Assembly: GCA_002372175.1 (NCBI GenBank)
Contig: DFIS01000007.1
Location: forward strand, 1-64,000
DNA: 64,000 nucleotides
Origin: Solobacterium sp. UBA3691
Lineage (GTDB): Bacteria; Bacillota_I; Bacilli_A; Erysipelotrichales; Erysipelotrichaceae
Direction: 5' to 3'
Of the stretch, positions 23,935-32,318 are shown piece by piece. Under the pieces are notes generated by a model. That model did no database searches and had not been told where the DNA came from. It saw only the letters and a list, made by a program, of their open reading frames with translations. Position 1 is the stretch's first letter. Each line of letters opens with the position of its first letter. The position numbers and the translations under genes were made by a program.

Positions 23935-25086
23935 ATGTTTTCTGCGCTTCTTGTGATCATCTATCTGTCATTTATCAGTCTGGGGCTTCCCGATGCGCTT
24001 CTGGGCAGTGCCTGGCCTGTCATGCATGTGCAGATCCATGCCGATATCGCCGATGCCGGTACCATAGCCATGATCATCAGTGCGATGACGGTCATCTCCA
24101 GCCTGAATGCGGACCGGATGATCCGCAGGTTTACGACGGGCAGAGTGACCCTGGTCTCGGTGGCGATGACAGCAGCAGCGCTGTTTGGCTTTTCCTGTTC
24201 GCGTACGTTTCTGCAGCTTTGTCTCTGGGCGGTACCGTATGGCCTTGGGGCAGGGGCTGTCGACAGTGCGTTAAATAACTATGTTGCGCTGCATTACGAA
24301 AGCAGGCATATGTCCTGGCTGCACTGTTTCTGGGGTGTCGGTGCTTCCATCGGTCCCTATGTCATGGGTATGGCCCTGACAGGACAGGGCAGCTGGCCTC
24401 TGGGGTATCGGATCATCGGTGTTCTGCAGTGCATCCTGACAGCGGTGCTGTTTTTCAGCCTGCCGATGTGGAAGCACAGTGAGGATACCGAAACAGGCGG
24501 TAAAGCCCTCGGTTTTGCGAAAGCAGTGAAGATCCCCGGTGCCGCAAAGATCATGATTGCTTTTCTCTGCTACAGTGCAGCGGAGACTTCCGCCGGTCTC
24601 TGGGCCAGCAGTTATCTGACTGCCTACAGAGGCATCGAGCCGGAACAGGCTGCTTTCTGGGCATCTCTGTTCTACCTTGGCATTACCTGCGGCAGAGCTG
24701 TTTCGGGGTTTATCGCCGACCGTATCGGTGATAACGGAATGATCCGTCTTGGCCAGGGCATCATGTTTACGGGTGTGCTGATGATCCTTCTGCCGCTGCC
24801 GGAGATCTTTGCGCTGTGCGGTCTTACGGTCTTCGGTCTTGGCTGTGCACCGGTCTATCCCAGTATCATTCACTCCACGCCGGCACGCTTCGGCAGAGAG
24901 AATTCACAGGCACTTGTCGGCATCCAGATGGCTTCCGCATATACCGGCAGCACCCTGTTTCCCAAGCTCTTCGGCCTCATCACAAAGTACTTCGGGATAG
25001 GCTTGTATCCGGTGTTTCTGCTGGTGCTGACAGTGTGTCTGACAGGTATGACAGAAAGTGCATCAAGGCGTGCGTTAAATTCATGA
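23935..25086 (+). CDS. MFS transporter
   Basis: A 383-residue inner-membrane transporter with about twelve hydrophobic spans. The MFS loop between spans 2 and 3 is present in degraded form (NADRMIRRFTTGRV), as is the matching second-half loop (SGFIADRIGDNGMIRLG). PYGLGAGAVDSALNNYVALHY and the HCFWGVGASIGPYV segment resemble the FucP/YdfJ-like sugar-transporter branch, but the substrate cannot be assigned. The start is immediately after the HAD stop, with CGGAG upstream. No strong terminator follows. Confidence 0.8.
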   Translation: MFSALLVIIYLSFISLGLPDALLGSAWPVMHVQIHADIADAGTIAMIISAMTVISSLNADRMIRRFTTGRVTLVSVAMTAAALFGFSCSRTFLQLCLWAVPYGLGAGAVDSALNNYVALHYESRHMSWLHCFWGVGASIGPYVMGMALTGQGSWPLGYRIIGVLQCILTAVLFFSLPMWKHSEDTETGGKALGFAKAVKIPGAAKIMIAFLCYSAAETSAGLWASSYLTAYRGIEPEQAAFWASLFYLGITCGRAVSGFIADRIGDNGMIRLGQGIMFTGVLMILLPLPEIFALCGLTVFGLGCAPVYPSIIHSTPARFGRENSQALVGIQMASAYTGSTLFPKLFGLITKYFGIGLYPVFLLVLTVCLTGMTESASRRALNS

Positions 25087-25103
25087 GACTTTTAAAAAAA
25101 GTG

Positions 25104-25131
25104 TTGAATAATCCCGCTGTTTTGTTAAGAT
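25104..25131 (+). promoter_or_regulatory. Promoter of the OB-fold-like gene
   Basis: TTGAAT (25104-25109) and TAAGAT (25126-25131) separated by 16 bp, about 33 bp upstream of the start. Confidence 0.5.
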
Positions 25132-25164
25132 GACTTCGTAATCACCATAGAAAGAAATAAAAAT

Positions 25165-25629
25165 ATGGAAGTAAAGTATAAAGATTATTTTTCATTTGAG
25201 TCCATCCGTGATAAAGATGGCGAGATCGTCTGTTATCATATAACGATGATCGGTACGGTTGAAGAGGCTGTGCGGATCAACGATGAGGAGACGATCGCTT
25301 TCGGCAAGCTGGTGATCCATAACCTTGACCGCCGTATCGGCACCCTGCTGGAACTGACCGGCAGCCGTACGTATTTCCATGATCATACATATCTGGAAGG
25401 GGTCGTCAATGTGATCCGTTTTGCGGCACATAAGCATCATATTCAGGAAGTAAAGGAGTTTACCGAAGGGGACAGGGTCCTGGTCGAAGGCAGAGCATAT
25501 ATCCGTGATGCCAGGGATCCTTCCGTACGGCCGGAGCTGACGGTCAGCGTGACAGGCACATTCCTGCTGGGAAGAAAGCGGAATCTCTACAGAAGACAGA
25601 ATCTGGTGCCTCAGGAAGGGATCGAGTAG
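25165..25629 (+). CDS. Unknown protein, possibly SSB-like OB fold
   Basis: A 154-residue protein without signal or membrane span. I do not recognise it firmly, but its strand pattern resembles single-stranded-DNA-binding proteins: a first strand YHITMIGTVEEAVRI, a mid strand IAFGKLVIHN, then FTEGDRVLVEGRAYIRDARD and ELTVSVTGTFLLGRKR, which parallels the GDxVxVEGR...TEVxADxVxxL end of an SSB. It has no acidic DDLPF tail. The Shine-Dalgarno is weak (AGAAAG). It has its own promoter and terminator. The true SSB gene is at 28155, so this would be a divergent paralogue. Confidence 0.45.
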   Translation: MEVKYKDYFSFESIRDKDGEIVCYHITMIGTVEEAVRINDEETIAFGKLVIHNLDRRIGTLLELTGSRTYFHDHTYLEGVVNVIRFAAHKHHIQEVKEFTEGDRVLVEGRAYIRDARDPSVRPELTVSVTGTFLLGRKRNLYRRQNLVPQEGIE

Positions 25630-25660
25630 TACAGACGCAAAAGTCTGTACTTTTTAATTA
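25628..25660 (+). terminator. Terminator
   Basis: AGTACAGAC (25628-25636) pairs with GTCTGTACT (25643-25651) around a GCAAAA loop, followed by TTTTTAATTATTTTT. Confidence 0.85.
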
Positions 25661-25715
25661 TTTTTGTCACACTGTGTACACAGGCGGTGTTTCTACAGTG
25701 AAGGATATCCGGAGA

Positions 25716-25721
25716 TATAAT
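25716..25721 (+). promoter_or_regulatory. -10 element of the ECF sigma operon
   Basis: Perfect TATAAT, 16 bp before the sigma-factor ATG, implying a leader of about 10 nt. No good -35 is seen at 16-19 bp. Confidence 0.4.
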
Positions 25722-25737
25722 AGATCTGTAAACGTTT

Positions 25738-26226
25738 ATGACAGCTGGTATTCGTGAAATCAAGGCAAGAAGGATCCTGGACACCTACGGTGACAGTCTT
25801 TTCAGACTGGCTGTGATGTATACGCGCAATGAGGCGGACAGCCAGGAACTGGTACAGGATACAATCCTGCAGTATCTGCGGTATGAGCCTGATTTTGCGG
25901 ATCATCAGCAGGAGAAAGCCTGGCTGATGAAGACCTGTGCCAATCTTTCAAGAAACCGCATCCGGTTTAACAGGCGCCATCTGACGGAAGAGATCGATGA
26001 ACGTCTGGCCGGCAGCGAACATGAAGACCTGCGCTTTGTCTGGGAGGCAGTCAGTCAGCTGCCCAAGAAGTACCGGGAAGTGATCCACCTGTATTATCAG
26101 GAGGAATATACCTGTGCAGAGATCGCCGGGATCCTCGGACGCAGTGAGACAAGCATCAGGGCAGATCTTTCGCGGGGCAGGAAGAAACTGAAGGATATCC
26201 TGAAGGAGGTGTATGACTTTGAATAA
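25738..26226 (+). CDS. ECF-type RNA polymerase sigma factor
   Basis: A 162-residue group IV sigma factor. Region 2 covers about 14-80 (YGDSLFRLAVMYTRNEADSQELVQDTILQYLRY) and region 4 about 105-158 (VSQLPKKYREVIHLYYQEEYTCAEIAGILGRS, then SIRADLSRGRKKLKDIL). It would direct polymerase to extracytoplasmic-stress promoters. No Shine-Dalgarno precedes the ATG, which lies about 10 nt from the predicted transcript start. The gene overlaps the next by 14 nt, and the next encodes a single-span membrane protein, the standard arrangement for a sigma factor and its anti-sigma. Confidence 0.88.
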   Translation: MTAGIREIKARRILDTYGDSLFRLAVMYTRNEADSQELVQDTILQYLRYEPDFADHQQEKAWLMKTCANLSRNRIRFNRRHLTEEIDERLAGSEHEDLRFVWEAVSQLPKKYREVIHLYYQEEYTCAEIAGILGRSETSIRADLSRGRKKLKDILKEVYDFE

Positions 26227-26734
26227 ATATCAGAAACTGCAGGGTGAAATACATCTCAGCGAAGAACGGAAACAGGCTGTTCTGGCAAATCTCGCAGAAG
26301 CAGATCTGCGGCCGGTGCAAAAGAAGTTACCGGTGAAGATGATCCTGTCCCTGAGTGTGATGGTGCTGGCAGCCGTGCTGATCCTGCCGAGGAACCTGTA
26401 TAAGGGCGCTTCCGGAGGGGCAGCTCCGATGCAGGCGGAACAGGCCGCGGAAACAGTGTCCGAGGACATGTATGCCTCAAATGAAGCAGAAAACATGCCC
26501 GAAGCGGCAGCTGCGGCAGAAGAGATCATGATCGTGATCGATGACACGGAAGTATACACCGATGCTGAATATACATACGCACACTTTGTGTATGACGGCA
26601 ATGACTACATGGTATACCGGGATTCCCGGCCGGAAATGGTTAACGACAGGGAGACCGAGAGTAAGCAGGAGGAAGATCCTGCACAGTGGATACGGGAATA
26701 TCTGAATGAGATAAAGGGGAAAGAACATGAATAA
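26213..26734 (+). CDS. Probable anti-sigma factor (single-span membrane protein)
   Basis: A 173-residue protein with a short cytoplasmic N-terminus (1-42, KLQGEIHLSEERKQAVLANL), one membrane span at about 43-60 (MILSLSVMVLAAVLIL) and an extracytoplasmic part rich in Ala and Glu. The order fits an anti-sigma factor for the sigma gene it overlaps, although no zinc-binding ZAS motif is seen. AGGAGG is only 3 nt from the ATG; a TTG six bases later would have better spacing. It overlaps the DUF4349 lipoprotein gene by 8 nt. Confidence 0.6.
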   Translation: MTLNKYQKLQGEIHLSEERKQAVLANLAEADLRPVQKKLPVKMILSLSVMVLAAVLILPRNLYKGASGGAAPMQAEQAAETVSEDMYASNEAENMPEAAAAAEEIMIVIDDTEVYTDAEYTYAHFVYDGNDYMVYRDSRPEMVNDRETESKQEEDPAQWIREYLNEIKGKEHE

Positions 26735-27701
26735 GAGAATGATCATACCGGTACTGGCATTGATCCTGGCAGGATGTGCCAAGGGTTATTCCGGCGGGGC
26801 TGCTTCACCGTACACACAGTACAATGCGGCTGACGGAACCGCATCCTATACTGAAGATGCAGAAGTATACTACGAAGAAGCCAAGGCCGCAGAGACAGAA
26901 TCAATGGTCACGAATGAGACAGGAGACAGTGCCGACCCGGTACTGACCTCGGAGAAGCTTGTCTACCGCGGTTCACTGACGATCGAGACCCTGACCTATG
27001 CGGAAACGGTGGCGAATATCCGTGAGCGTATCGCTTCTTATAAAGGTATTATTCAGAGTGAATACGGGTCCAACAACGACAGAAGCTGGTACCGTCCTGA
27101 TATAGGTAAAGGGACATCCTACATGAATATGACGGTCAGGATCCCTACAGCCTCATTCCAGTCCTTCATGGAGGATATGGAAGGCACCGGCAAGGTCACC
27201 GGACGTTCGGTCAACGTGGAGAATATCTCCAGACAGTATGCGGACAATGCGGCTTTGATCCAGGCACTGGAGACACAGGAAGAGCGTCTGCTGGAGATGA
27301 TGGATAAAGCTGAAACGATCGAGGACATGATCGCTGTCGAAGCCAGACTGACGGAAGTACAGGCACAGCTGAACCAGAAGATGAGCTATCAGAACCAGAT
27401 GGATACCGATGTCAATTACTCCACCATAGATCTCTCGGTCCAGGAAGTACTGGAGTATACACCGGATCCCGATATCGAGCGCCGCGGTACCTTTGCGTAC
27501 AGACTGCAGAATACGTTCAGGCAGACCTGGAACAGCTTCCTGAATCTGCTGGAAGGACTGCTGTTCGGCCTGATCAGACTGGTGCCGTATGTCGTAGTCT
27601 TCGGACCGATCATCTTCCTGCTGAAAAAGCTCTGGGGCAACCGCAAGCTGGGACTCCCGTTCCGTAAGAAAGACAAACAGCCAAAGGATACGCAGCAGTA
27701 A
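26727..27701 (+). CDS. DUF4349 lipoprotein
   Basis: A 324-residue lipoprotein: signal peptide MIIPVLALILAGC with the lipobox LAGC (acylated Cys at 17), a linker, then the DUF4349 domain (about 75-300). The domain starts KLVYRGSLTIET, contains a long coiled coil (YADNAALIQALETQEERLLEMM), and ends in a membrane span (LIRLVPYVVVFGPIIFLLKKL) with a basic tail. The family is of unknown function and often sits beside ECF sigma factors. Translationally coupled to the anti-sigma candidate. Confidence 0.8.
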   Translation: MNKRMIIPVLALILAGCAKGYSGGAASPYTQYNAADGTASYTEDAEVYYEEAKAAETESMVTNETGDSADPVLTSEKLVYRGSLTIETLTYAETVANIRERIASYKGIIQSEYGSNNDRSWYRPDIGKGTSYMNMTVRIPTASFQSFMEDMEGTGKVTGRSVNVENISRQYADNAALIQALETQEERLLEMMDKAETIEDMIAVEARLTEVQAQLNQKMSYQNQMDTDVNYSTIDLSVQEVLEYTPDPDIERRGTFAYRLQNTFRQTWNSFLNLLEGLLFGLIRLVPYVVVFGPIIFLLKKLWGNRKLGLPFRKKDKQPKDTQQ

Positions 27702-27709
27702 GCAATTAC

Positions 27710-27753
27710 AGTGTCTGTGATATGCATAAAATGTGCATAAACAGACACTTTTT
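27710..27753 (+). terminator. Terminator of the sigma operon
   Basis: AGTGTCTGT (27710-27718) pairs with ACAGACACT (27741-27749), with an inner TATGCAT/GTGCATA stem, then TTTTT. Confidence 0.8.
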
Positions 27754-27754
27754 G

Positions 27755-27783
27755 TTTACATTCATGGGATTCACTGGTATGAT
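27755..27783 (+). promoter_or_regulatory. Promoter of rpsF-ssb-rpsR
   Basis: TTTACA (27755-27760) and TATGAT (27778-27783) are 17 bp apart with a TGG extended -10. Confidence 0.7.
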
Positions 27784-27789
27784 ATTTCG

Positions 27790-27849
27790 GCGAGTAGAAA
27801 CGTGAATTCTGCTCCTTGCCAGAAATGGCCGTTAGACCAGAAGGAGGTG
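27790..27849 (+). promoter_or_regulatory. Possible S6:S18 autoregulatory leader
   Basis: The 65-nt leader of rpsF contains overlapping alternative hairpins, GCCA-GAAA-TGGC and TGG-CCGTTAGA-CCA, the second with a CCG in the loop. Many Firmicutes rpsF leaders bind the S6:S18 complex through a CCG-containing motif. The match here is by eye and loose. Confidence 0.3.
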
Positions 27850-27855
27850 TACAAA

Positions 27856-28155
27856 ATGAAAAAGTATGAAGTCATGTACATCATTAATGCGTCCGTAGAG
27901 GAAGAAAAGCGCGCAGCTCTGATCGAATCCCTGTCCGGGATCATCACAAACCAGGGCGGTGCCATCGTCAAGACAGACGAGTGGGGCATGCGTGATTTTG
28001 CGTACGCTATTGATCACATGAACAAGGGTTATTATGTCGTAACAACTTTCGAAGCCGACAATGACTGCGTCAAAGAGTTTGACCGTCTGATGGGCATTAA
28101 CCCGAACGTTGTTCGTTACATGATCGTCCATCGTGAAGACCTGGAGAAGAAGTAA
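27856..28155 (+). CDS. rpsF: Ribosomal protein S6
   Basis: 99 residues, start MKKYEVMYIINASVEEE with AAGGAGGTG 8 nt upstream. S6 pairs with S18 on the platform of the 30S subunit. The family motif WGMRDFAYAIDHMNKGYYV is clear, as is the final NPNVVRYMIVHRED. The longer upstream open frame is rejected because of the ribosome binding site and family length. Its stop shares a base with the ssb start (TAATG). Confidence 0.97.
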   Translation: MKKYEVMYIINASVEEEKRAALIESLSGIITNQGGAIVKTDEWGMRDFAYAIDHMNKGYYVVTTFEADNDCVKEFDRLMGINPNVVRYMIVHREDLEKK

Positions 28156-28619
28156 TGATCAACCGCGTTGTGCTTGTCGGAAGACTGACGAGAGACGTTG
28201 AAGTACGGAAAACACAGTCGGGCTTATCCGTCGCAACATTCACGGTTGCGTGCGACCGCCGTGGTTCCCGTGATGCTCAGGGTCAGACTGCAGATTTCAT
28301 CAGCTGTGTTGCCTGGAGACAGAGTGCGGATTTCCTTGGTGCCTATGCCAGAAAGGGTGCTCTGATCGGTGTGGACGGAAGGATCCAGAGCCGTTCCTAT
28401 GATGACAGAGACGGTAAGAAAGTCTATGTGACGGAAGTAGTCGCTGACAGTGTTCAGCTGCTTGAATCCCGTTCACAGAGCCAGAACCAGAGCCGTCCCG
28501 ACAGCTTCCCTGCTTATACACCCGATCCGGGATATAACACAGGGGCTGACAGCTTCTCTGCAGATGATTTCAACACAGGTCCGAGTCTTGATATCTCAAG
28601 TGATGACCTGCCGTTCTAA
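28155..28619 (+). CDS. ssb: Single-stranded DNA-binding protein
   Basis: 154 residues. The N-terminal OB fold (MINRVVLVGRLTRDVEVRKT, FISCVAWRQSADFL, GRIQSRSY) binds ssDNA as a tetramer; a Ser/Gln/Asp-rich linker leads to the acidic tip DDLPF that recruits replication and repair partners. Coupled to rpsF by TAATG and followed by rpsR, the standard Firmicutes order. Confidence 0.97.
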   Translation: MINRVVLVGRLTRDVEVRKTQSGLSVATFTVACDRRGSRDAQGQTADFISCVAWRQSADFLGAYARKGALIGVDGRIQSRSYDDRDGKKVYVTEVVADSVQLLESRSQSQNQSRPDSFPAYTPDPGYNTGADSFSADDFNTGPSLDISSDDLPF

Positions 28620-28637
28620 AGAAAAGAGGAAACAGAA

Positions 28638-28868
28638 ATGGCATATAAGAAACAGAGAGTCGGCGGCAGAAAGGTCTGCTACTTTACAAAGAACAATATT
28701 ACTTATATCGACTATAAGGATGTTGAACTGCTGAAGAAGTTCATCGCTCCCAACGGCAAGATCATGCCCCGCCGTGCTACCGGCACAAAAGCCAAGTATC
28801 AGAGAGAACTGGCTGTTGCGATCAAGCGTGCACGTCAGATGGCATTACTGCCTTACGTAGCTGACTAA
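28638..28868 (+). CDS. rpsR: Ribosomal protein S18
   Basis: 76 residues with the family core IDYKDVELLKKFIAPNGKIMPRRATGTKAKYQRELAVAIKRAR. A Cys is present in RKVCYF at the usual first zinc-ligand position, but the remaining ligands are absent. Last gene of the S6 operon, with AGAGGA upstream. Confidence 0.97.
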   Translation: MAYKKQRVGGRKVCYFTKNNITYIDYKDVELLKKFIAPNGKIMPRRATGTKAKYQRELAVAIKRARQMALLPYVAD

Positions 28869-28873
28869 TGAAG

Positions 28874-28896
28874 ATGACCCTGCGGGGTCATTTTTT
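28874..28896 (+). terminator. Terminator of rpsF-ssb-rpsR
   Basis: ATGACCC (28874-28880), short loop, GGGTCAT (28885-28891), then TTTTT. Confidence 0.85.
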
Positions 28897-28939
28897 ATAT
28901 GTATACGGGCTCCTGTCGCAGTTTTCAGGATGTCTATGG

Positions 28940-28945
28940 TATAAT
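28940..28945 (+). promoter_or_regulatory. Extended -10 of the DUF2232-gdpP operon
   Basis: TGGTATAAT: perfect TATAAT with a TG extension, 46 bp before the DUF2232 start. The -35 region is poor, as is common when the -10 is extended. Confidence 0.5.
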
Positions 28946-28991
28946 AGTGTTCATTCAAAGAGTCTTTTTGCGTGCTTCTTTGGGAGTATTT

Positions 28992-29936
28992 ATGAATAAC
29001 AACGTTAGAAAACTGACAGACGGCGCAATGATGACTGCGATCGTCGGACTGCTGCTTGTGATCAACCGCCAGTTTGCCGGGATCCTCGAGGATATGTTGC
29101 TTTTCCTGTTCCCGCTGCCGATGGTGTTCTTCACAGCCAAATACGGATGGAAGGACGGTCTGCTTCCGTTTGCGGCGATCGTACTGCTGACGGTCGTTCT
29201 CGGCACCCCGCAGACGATCTTCTACGTGGCATCGGAGAGCCTGATCGGCCTGATCTACGGAAACGGTATCCGCAGTAAGTATTCAAGCAAGAAACTGGCT
29301 GTGATCACGATCGCTGCGGCGGTCATCGTCAACCTGGTGACAGGTATCGTGCTGGCTTCGTTTTTCGGATATAACATTGCCGAAGAGATCGGGGCTTTGC
29401 AGGATGTGATGAATCAGGTATATCTGTCTTCCGGGACTTCGGCTCCGGCGGGACTGGACATGCCCAGTTTTCTGTTTACGGTATATGTAGTCTCAACGAT
29501 CATGCTGGGTGTGATGCAGGGCTTTATCACACATGTGGTTTCCCGGGCAATGCTCAAGAGAATGCGCTTTGAAGTGCCTGCGGGATCACCGGCTGCGATC
29601 TACAATCCGCCGAAGTGGACGGGCTATCTGGCCTTTGCGGGAATGATGCTGTATCTGGTCACGATCTCCCGCAATTTCGGCAGTCCCGAACTGATGAGTG
29701 CTCTGCAGGGCATTGGTATGGTCGGTGTCATGTATCTGGTATTCTACGGCTATGTCAGAGTGATCCTGTTTGCCAGAGGCGGTTCCCGCGGCAAGCGTCT
29801 TCTGTTTATGATCCTTGGCATCATGCTGGTGCTTTCGGCATCGCTGGCGATGGCTTTTGTTGGCTTCCTGTATATCACGACAGGGGTGTTTGATAAGATG
29901 ACTAAAGGAGCGGCTCATGGGCAAGAAACTGACTGA
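28992..29936 (+). CDS. DUF2232 (YybS-like) membrane protein
   Basis: A 314-residue integral membrane protein with about eight hydrophobic segments. The opening VRKLTDGAMMTAIVGLLLVINRQF and LLFLFPLPMVFFTAKYGWKDGL are typical of the YybS/DUF2232 family, which often precedes gdpP and rplI. Function is unknown; an energy-coupling transporter-like fold is a guess. The ATG at 28992 with GGGAG upstream replaces a 31-codon longer frame. It overlaps gdpP by 20 nt. Confidence 0.85.
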   Translation: MNNNVRKLTDGAMMTAIVGLLLVINRQFAGILEDMLLFLFPLPMVFFTAKYGWKDGLLPFAAIVLLTVVLGTPQTIFYVASESLIGLIYGNGIRSKYSSKKLAVITIAAAVIVNLVTGIVLASFFGYNIAEEIGALQDVMNQVYLSSGTSAPAGLDMPSFLFTVYVVSTIMLGVMQGFITHVVSRAMLKRMRFEVPAGSPAAIYNPPKWTGYLAFAGMMLYLVTISRNFGSPELMSALQGIGMVGVMYLVFYGYVRVILFARGGSRGKRLLFMILGIMLVLSASLAMAFVGFLYITTGVFDKMTKGAAHGQETD

Positions 29937-31893
29937 TCTCAGAAACATCCTCTACGGTATTACCGGTCTCGAAGCTCTGGTCTCGCTGTTTTTCCGCGAG
30001 GCTCTCGGGCCTTTCTTCTGGGTCGGTATTCTGCTGTCGGCAGGGCAGCTGATCATTCTGTACTACCTGTTTGACCGCTTTGAGAGTTATACCGTGGAGC
30101 GCTCATCGACCGTGCGTGACAGTATGAGCAATGCGGCGGCGGAAGCTTTCCTGTACGGCGAAGTGGGCATGGTCGGCTATGATGACGAACATGTCGTGAC
30201 CTGGATGAGTGATCTGTTTGAAAAGCGCGGGATCAACCGTGTTGAACGTAAACTGCTGCCGTGGCTTCCGGAAGCGGATGATCTGGTCAGCGGTGTGGCG
30301 GACAAGGCAACTGCCAGGCTGGATGACCGTGTCTATGAGATCACCAAGAAAGAGGATGACCGGGTACTGTTCTTCAAGGATATTACCGAAACGGAAAAGT
30401 ACAAACAGCTCTATGCGGATGAGCGTCCGGTCGTGGGTCTGGCATCCCTGGACAACTATGAAGAGAGTACACAGTACGAGGATGAAGCGGTTGTTTCGGC
30501 GATCAATATAGCGGTTCGTACACCTTTGACGGAGTACTGTAAGGATCACGGGATCCTGATCCGCAGAGTAAATAACTACAGATATATGCTCATGCTTAAC
30601 GAGAAGATCTACAGCGAACTGGCGGCAGATCATTTCTCGATCGTCAATACGGTGCGCAGAGCTGCCCAGAAGCAGGATGTGACGATCACCCTGTCGATGG
30701 CTTTTGCGATGGATGCGCCGAACTACCAGCAGCTGGATGATATGGTCACAAGACTGCTGGATCTTGCGCAGTCCCGCGGCGGTGACCAGGTTGCTGTGCA
30801 GAAGGGATCCAACGACGTCAGATACTTCGGCGGTTCCAGCGAGGCTGCCGAGAAGCGTTCACGTGTGCGTGTCAGAGTCATGGCACATTCCCTGCGTGAA
30901 CTGATCGCAAGGTCATCCAATGTCATCATCTGCGGACATAAGGAGATGGATTTTGACTGTCTCGGTTCTGCCCTTGGCATGGCAAGGATCTGCGAGGCCA
31001 TGAACAGACCGTGCGTGATCATTGAAAAGACCGGCGGTATTGAAGAGAAACTGAAGGCAGCTGTAAACAGGCATATCGATGCCCTGAACGAAGAAGTGCA
31101 CTTCGTGACCGAGAGTGAAGCACTGAACCAGCTGCAGGAGAAGACACTGGTGATCATGGTCGACCACTACAGTGCGAAGACTTCCAACGGGCAGAAGGTC
31201 CTGGATGCGGCTTCCCGTGTGGCAATTATTGACCACCACAGAAGGACCAGCGATATCGGTGTCAAACCGGTGTTTGTCTATATCGAAGCAGGTGCCAGCA
31301 GTGCCTGTGAACTGATCACGGAACTGATTCCGTATATCTCCAACCGTATTGAACTGAGCGAGATCGATGCGACGTTCATGCTGGCGGGAATGACGATCGA
31401 TACCCAGAGATTCCGGGCCAGGACCGGTGTCAGAACGTTTGAGGCGGCGAGCTCTCTGCGGCGTATGGGAGCCAACCAGCAGCTTGTGGATGAGTACCTG
31501 AAGGACAGCTACAGTGAGTATGCGCTGAAAGCCAGGGTGATCTCCTGCAGTAAACGGATCACAGACGGGATCATTCTGGTGCCGTATAAGGATGGCATCC
31601 TGACAAGAACGATGCTGTCGCAGGTGGCAGACAGTCTGCTGGATATACAGAATGTGGATGCGGTGTTTGCGATTGCCGGCATTGATGACGGAGTTACGGC
31701 TGTCAGTGCCCGCTCCAACGGACGGATCAACGTTCAGATCATCATGGAGAAGATGAATGGCGGCGGACATATGACGGCGGCTGCTGTACAGATCCCGGAT
31801 ACGACCGTGGATCGTGTTGAGAACGAGCTGAAGGAAAAGCTCGATGAGTATTTCGAGGAGATGAAAGACGATGAAGGTAATACTGAAGAGTGA
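29917..31893 (+). CDS. gdpP: Cyclic-di-AMP phosphodiesterase GdpP
   Basis: 658 residues, the length of B. subtilis GdpP. Two membrane spans (about 10-27 and 33-52) precede a PAS-like domain (80-165), a degenerate GGDEF domain (170-300) and the DHH/DHHA1 phosphodiesterase. Catalytic residues are seen in GHKEMDFDCLG (341-350), VDHYSAK (Asp416), IIDHHRR (439-441) and the DHHA1 motif GGGHMTAAA near 623. It hydrolyses c-di-AMP to pApA, controlling potassium and wall homeostasis. Its 3' end overlaps rplI by 23 nt. Confidence 0.93.
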   Translation: MGKKLTDLRNILYGITGLEALVSLFFREALGPFFWVGILLSAGQLIILYYLFDRFESYTVERSSTVRDSMSNAAAEAFLYGEVGMVGYDDEHVVTWMSDLFEKRGINRVERKLLPWLPEADDLVSGVADKATARLDDRVYEITKKEDDRVLFFKDITETEKYKQLYADERPVVGLASLDNYEESTQYEDEAVVSAINIAVRTPLTEYCKDHGILIRRVNNYRYMLMLNEKIYSELAADHFSIVNTVRRAAQKQDVTITLSMAFAMDAPNYQQLDDMVTRLLDLAQSRGGDQVAVQKGSNDVRYFGGSSEAAEKRSRVRVRVMAHSLRELIARSSNVIICGHKEMDFDCLGSALGMARICEAMNRPCVIIEKTGGIEEKLKAAVNRHIDALNEEVHFVTESEALNQLQEKTLVIMVDHYSAKTSNGQKVLDAASRVAIIDHHRRTSDIGVKPVFVYIEAGASSACELITELIPYISNRIELSEIDATFMLAGMTIDTQRFRARTGVRTFEAASSLRRMGANQQLVDEYLKDSYSEYALKARVISCSKRITDGIILVPYKDGILTRTMLSQVADSLLDIQNVDAVFAIAGIDDGVTAVSARSNGRINVQIIMEKMNGGGHMTAAAVQIPDTTVDRVENELKEKLDEYFEEMKDDEGNTEE

Positions 31894-32317
31894 TGTAAAG
31901 AAAGTCGGTAAGAAGGGCGAGATCGTTGAAGTGGCTGACGGTTATGCCAGAAACTTTCTGATTGCCAGAGGTCTGGCTGTAGCCGCTACAGAGAAGAGCC
32001 GCGAGATCCTTGCGGAAGAGAAGAAACAGGAAGCGATCCTGGATGAGGAAAGACGTCAGGAAGCCGTTGCCCTTGCGGAAAGACTGAAGACGATGATCTT
32101 TAACTTCCAGGTAAAGTCCGGTAAGGACGGCAGAGTGTTCGGCTCCGTATCAACGAAGCAGATCGTTGAAGAACTGGCCAGGCATGATATCAAGGTCGAC
32201 AAGAAGAAGTTCCTGGATACAGCACCGATCGTCAGTCTCGGTGTAACGAAAGTCAGAGTGGAACTCTATAAGGGAGTTATTGCGACAGTATCCTGCAATC
32301 TTAAAGGAAGTGAGTAA
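31871..32317 (+). CDS. rplI: Ribosomal protein L9
   Basis: 148 residues. The N-terminal domain MKVILKSDVKKVGKKGEIVEVADGYARNFLI, the long connecting helix (EKKQEAILDEERRQEA) and the C-terminal rRNA-binding domain are all present at standard length. It overlaps the end of gdpP by 23 nt, so it depends on coupled translation, and precedes dnaB by one base. Confidence 0.97.
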   Translation: MKVILKSDVKKVGKKGEIVEVADGYARNFLIARGLAVAATEKSREILAEEKKQEAILDEERRQEAVALAERLKTMIFNFQVKSGKDGRVFGSVSTKQIVEELARHDIKVDKKKFLDTAPIVSLGVTKVRVELYKGVIATVSCNLKGSE

Positions 32318-32318
32318 T

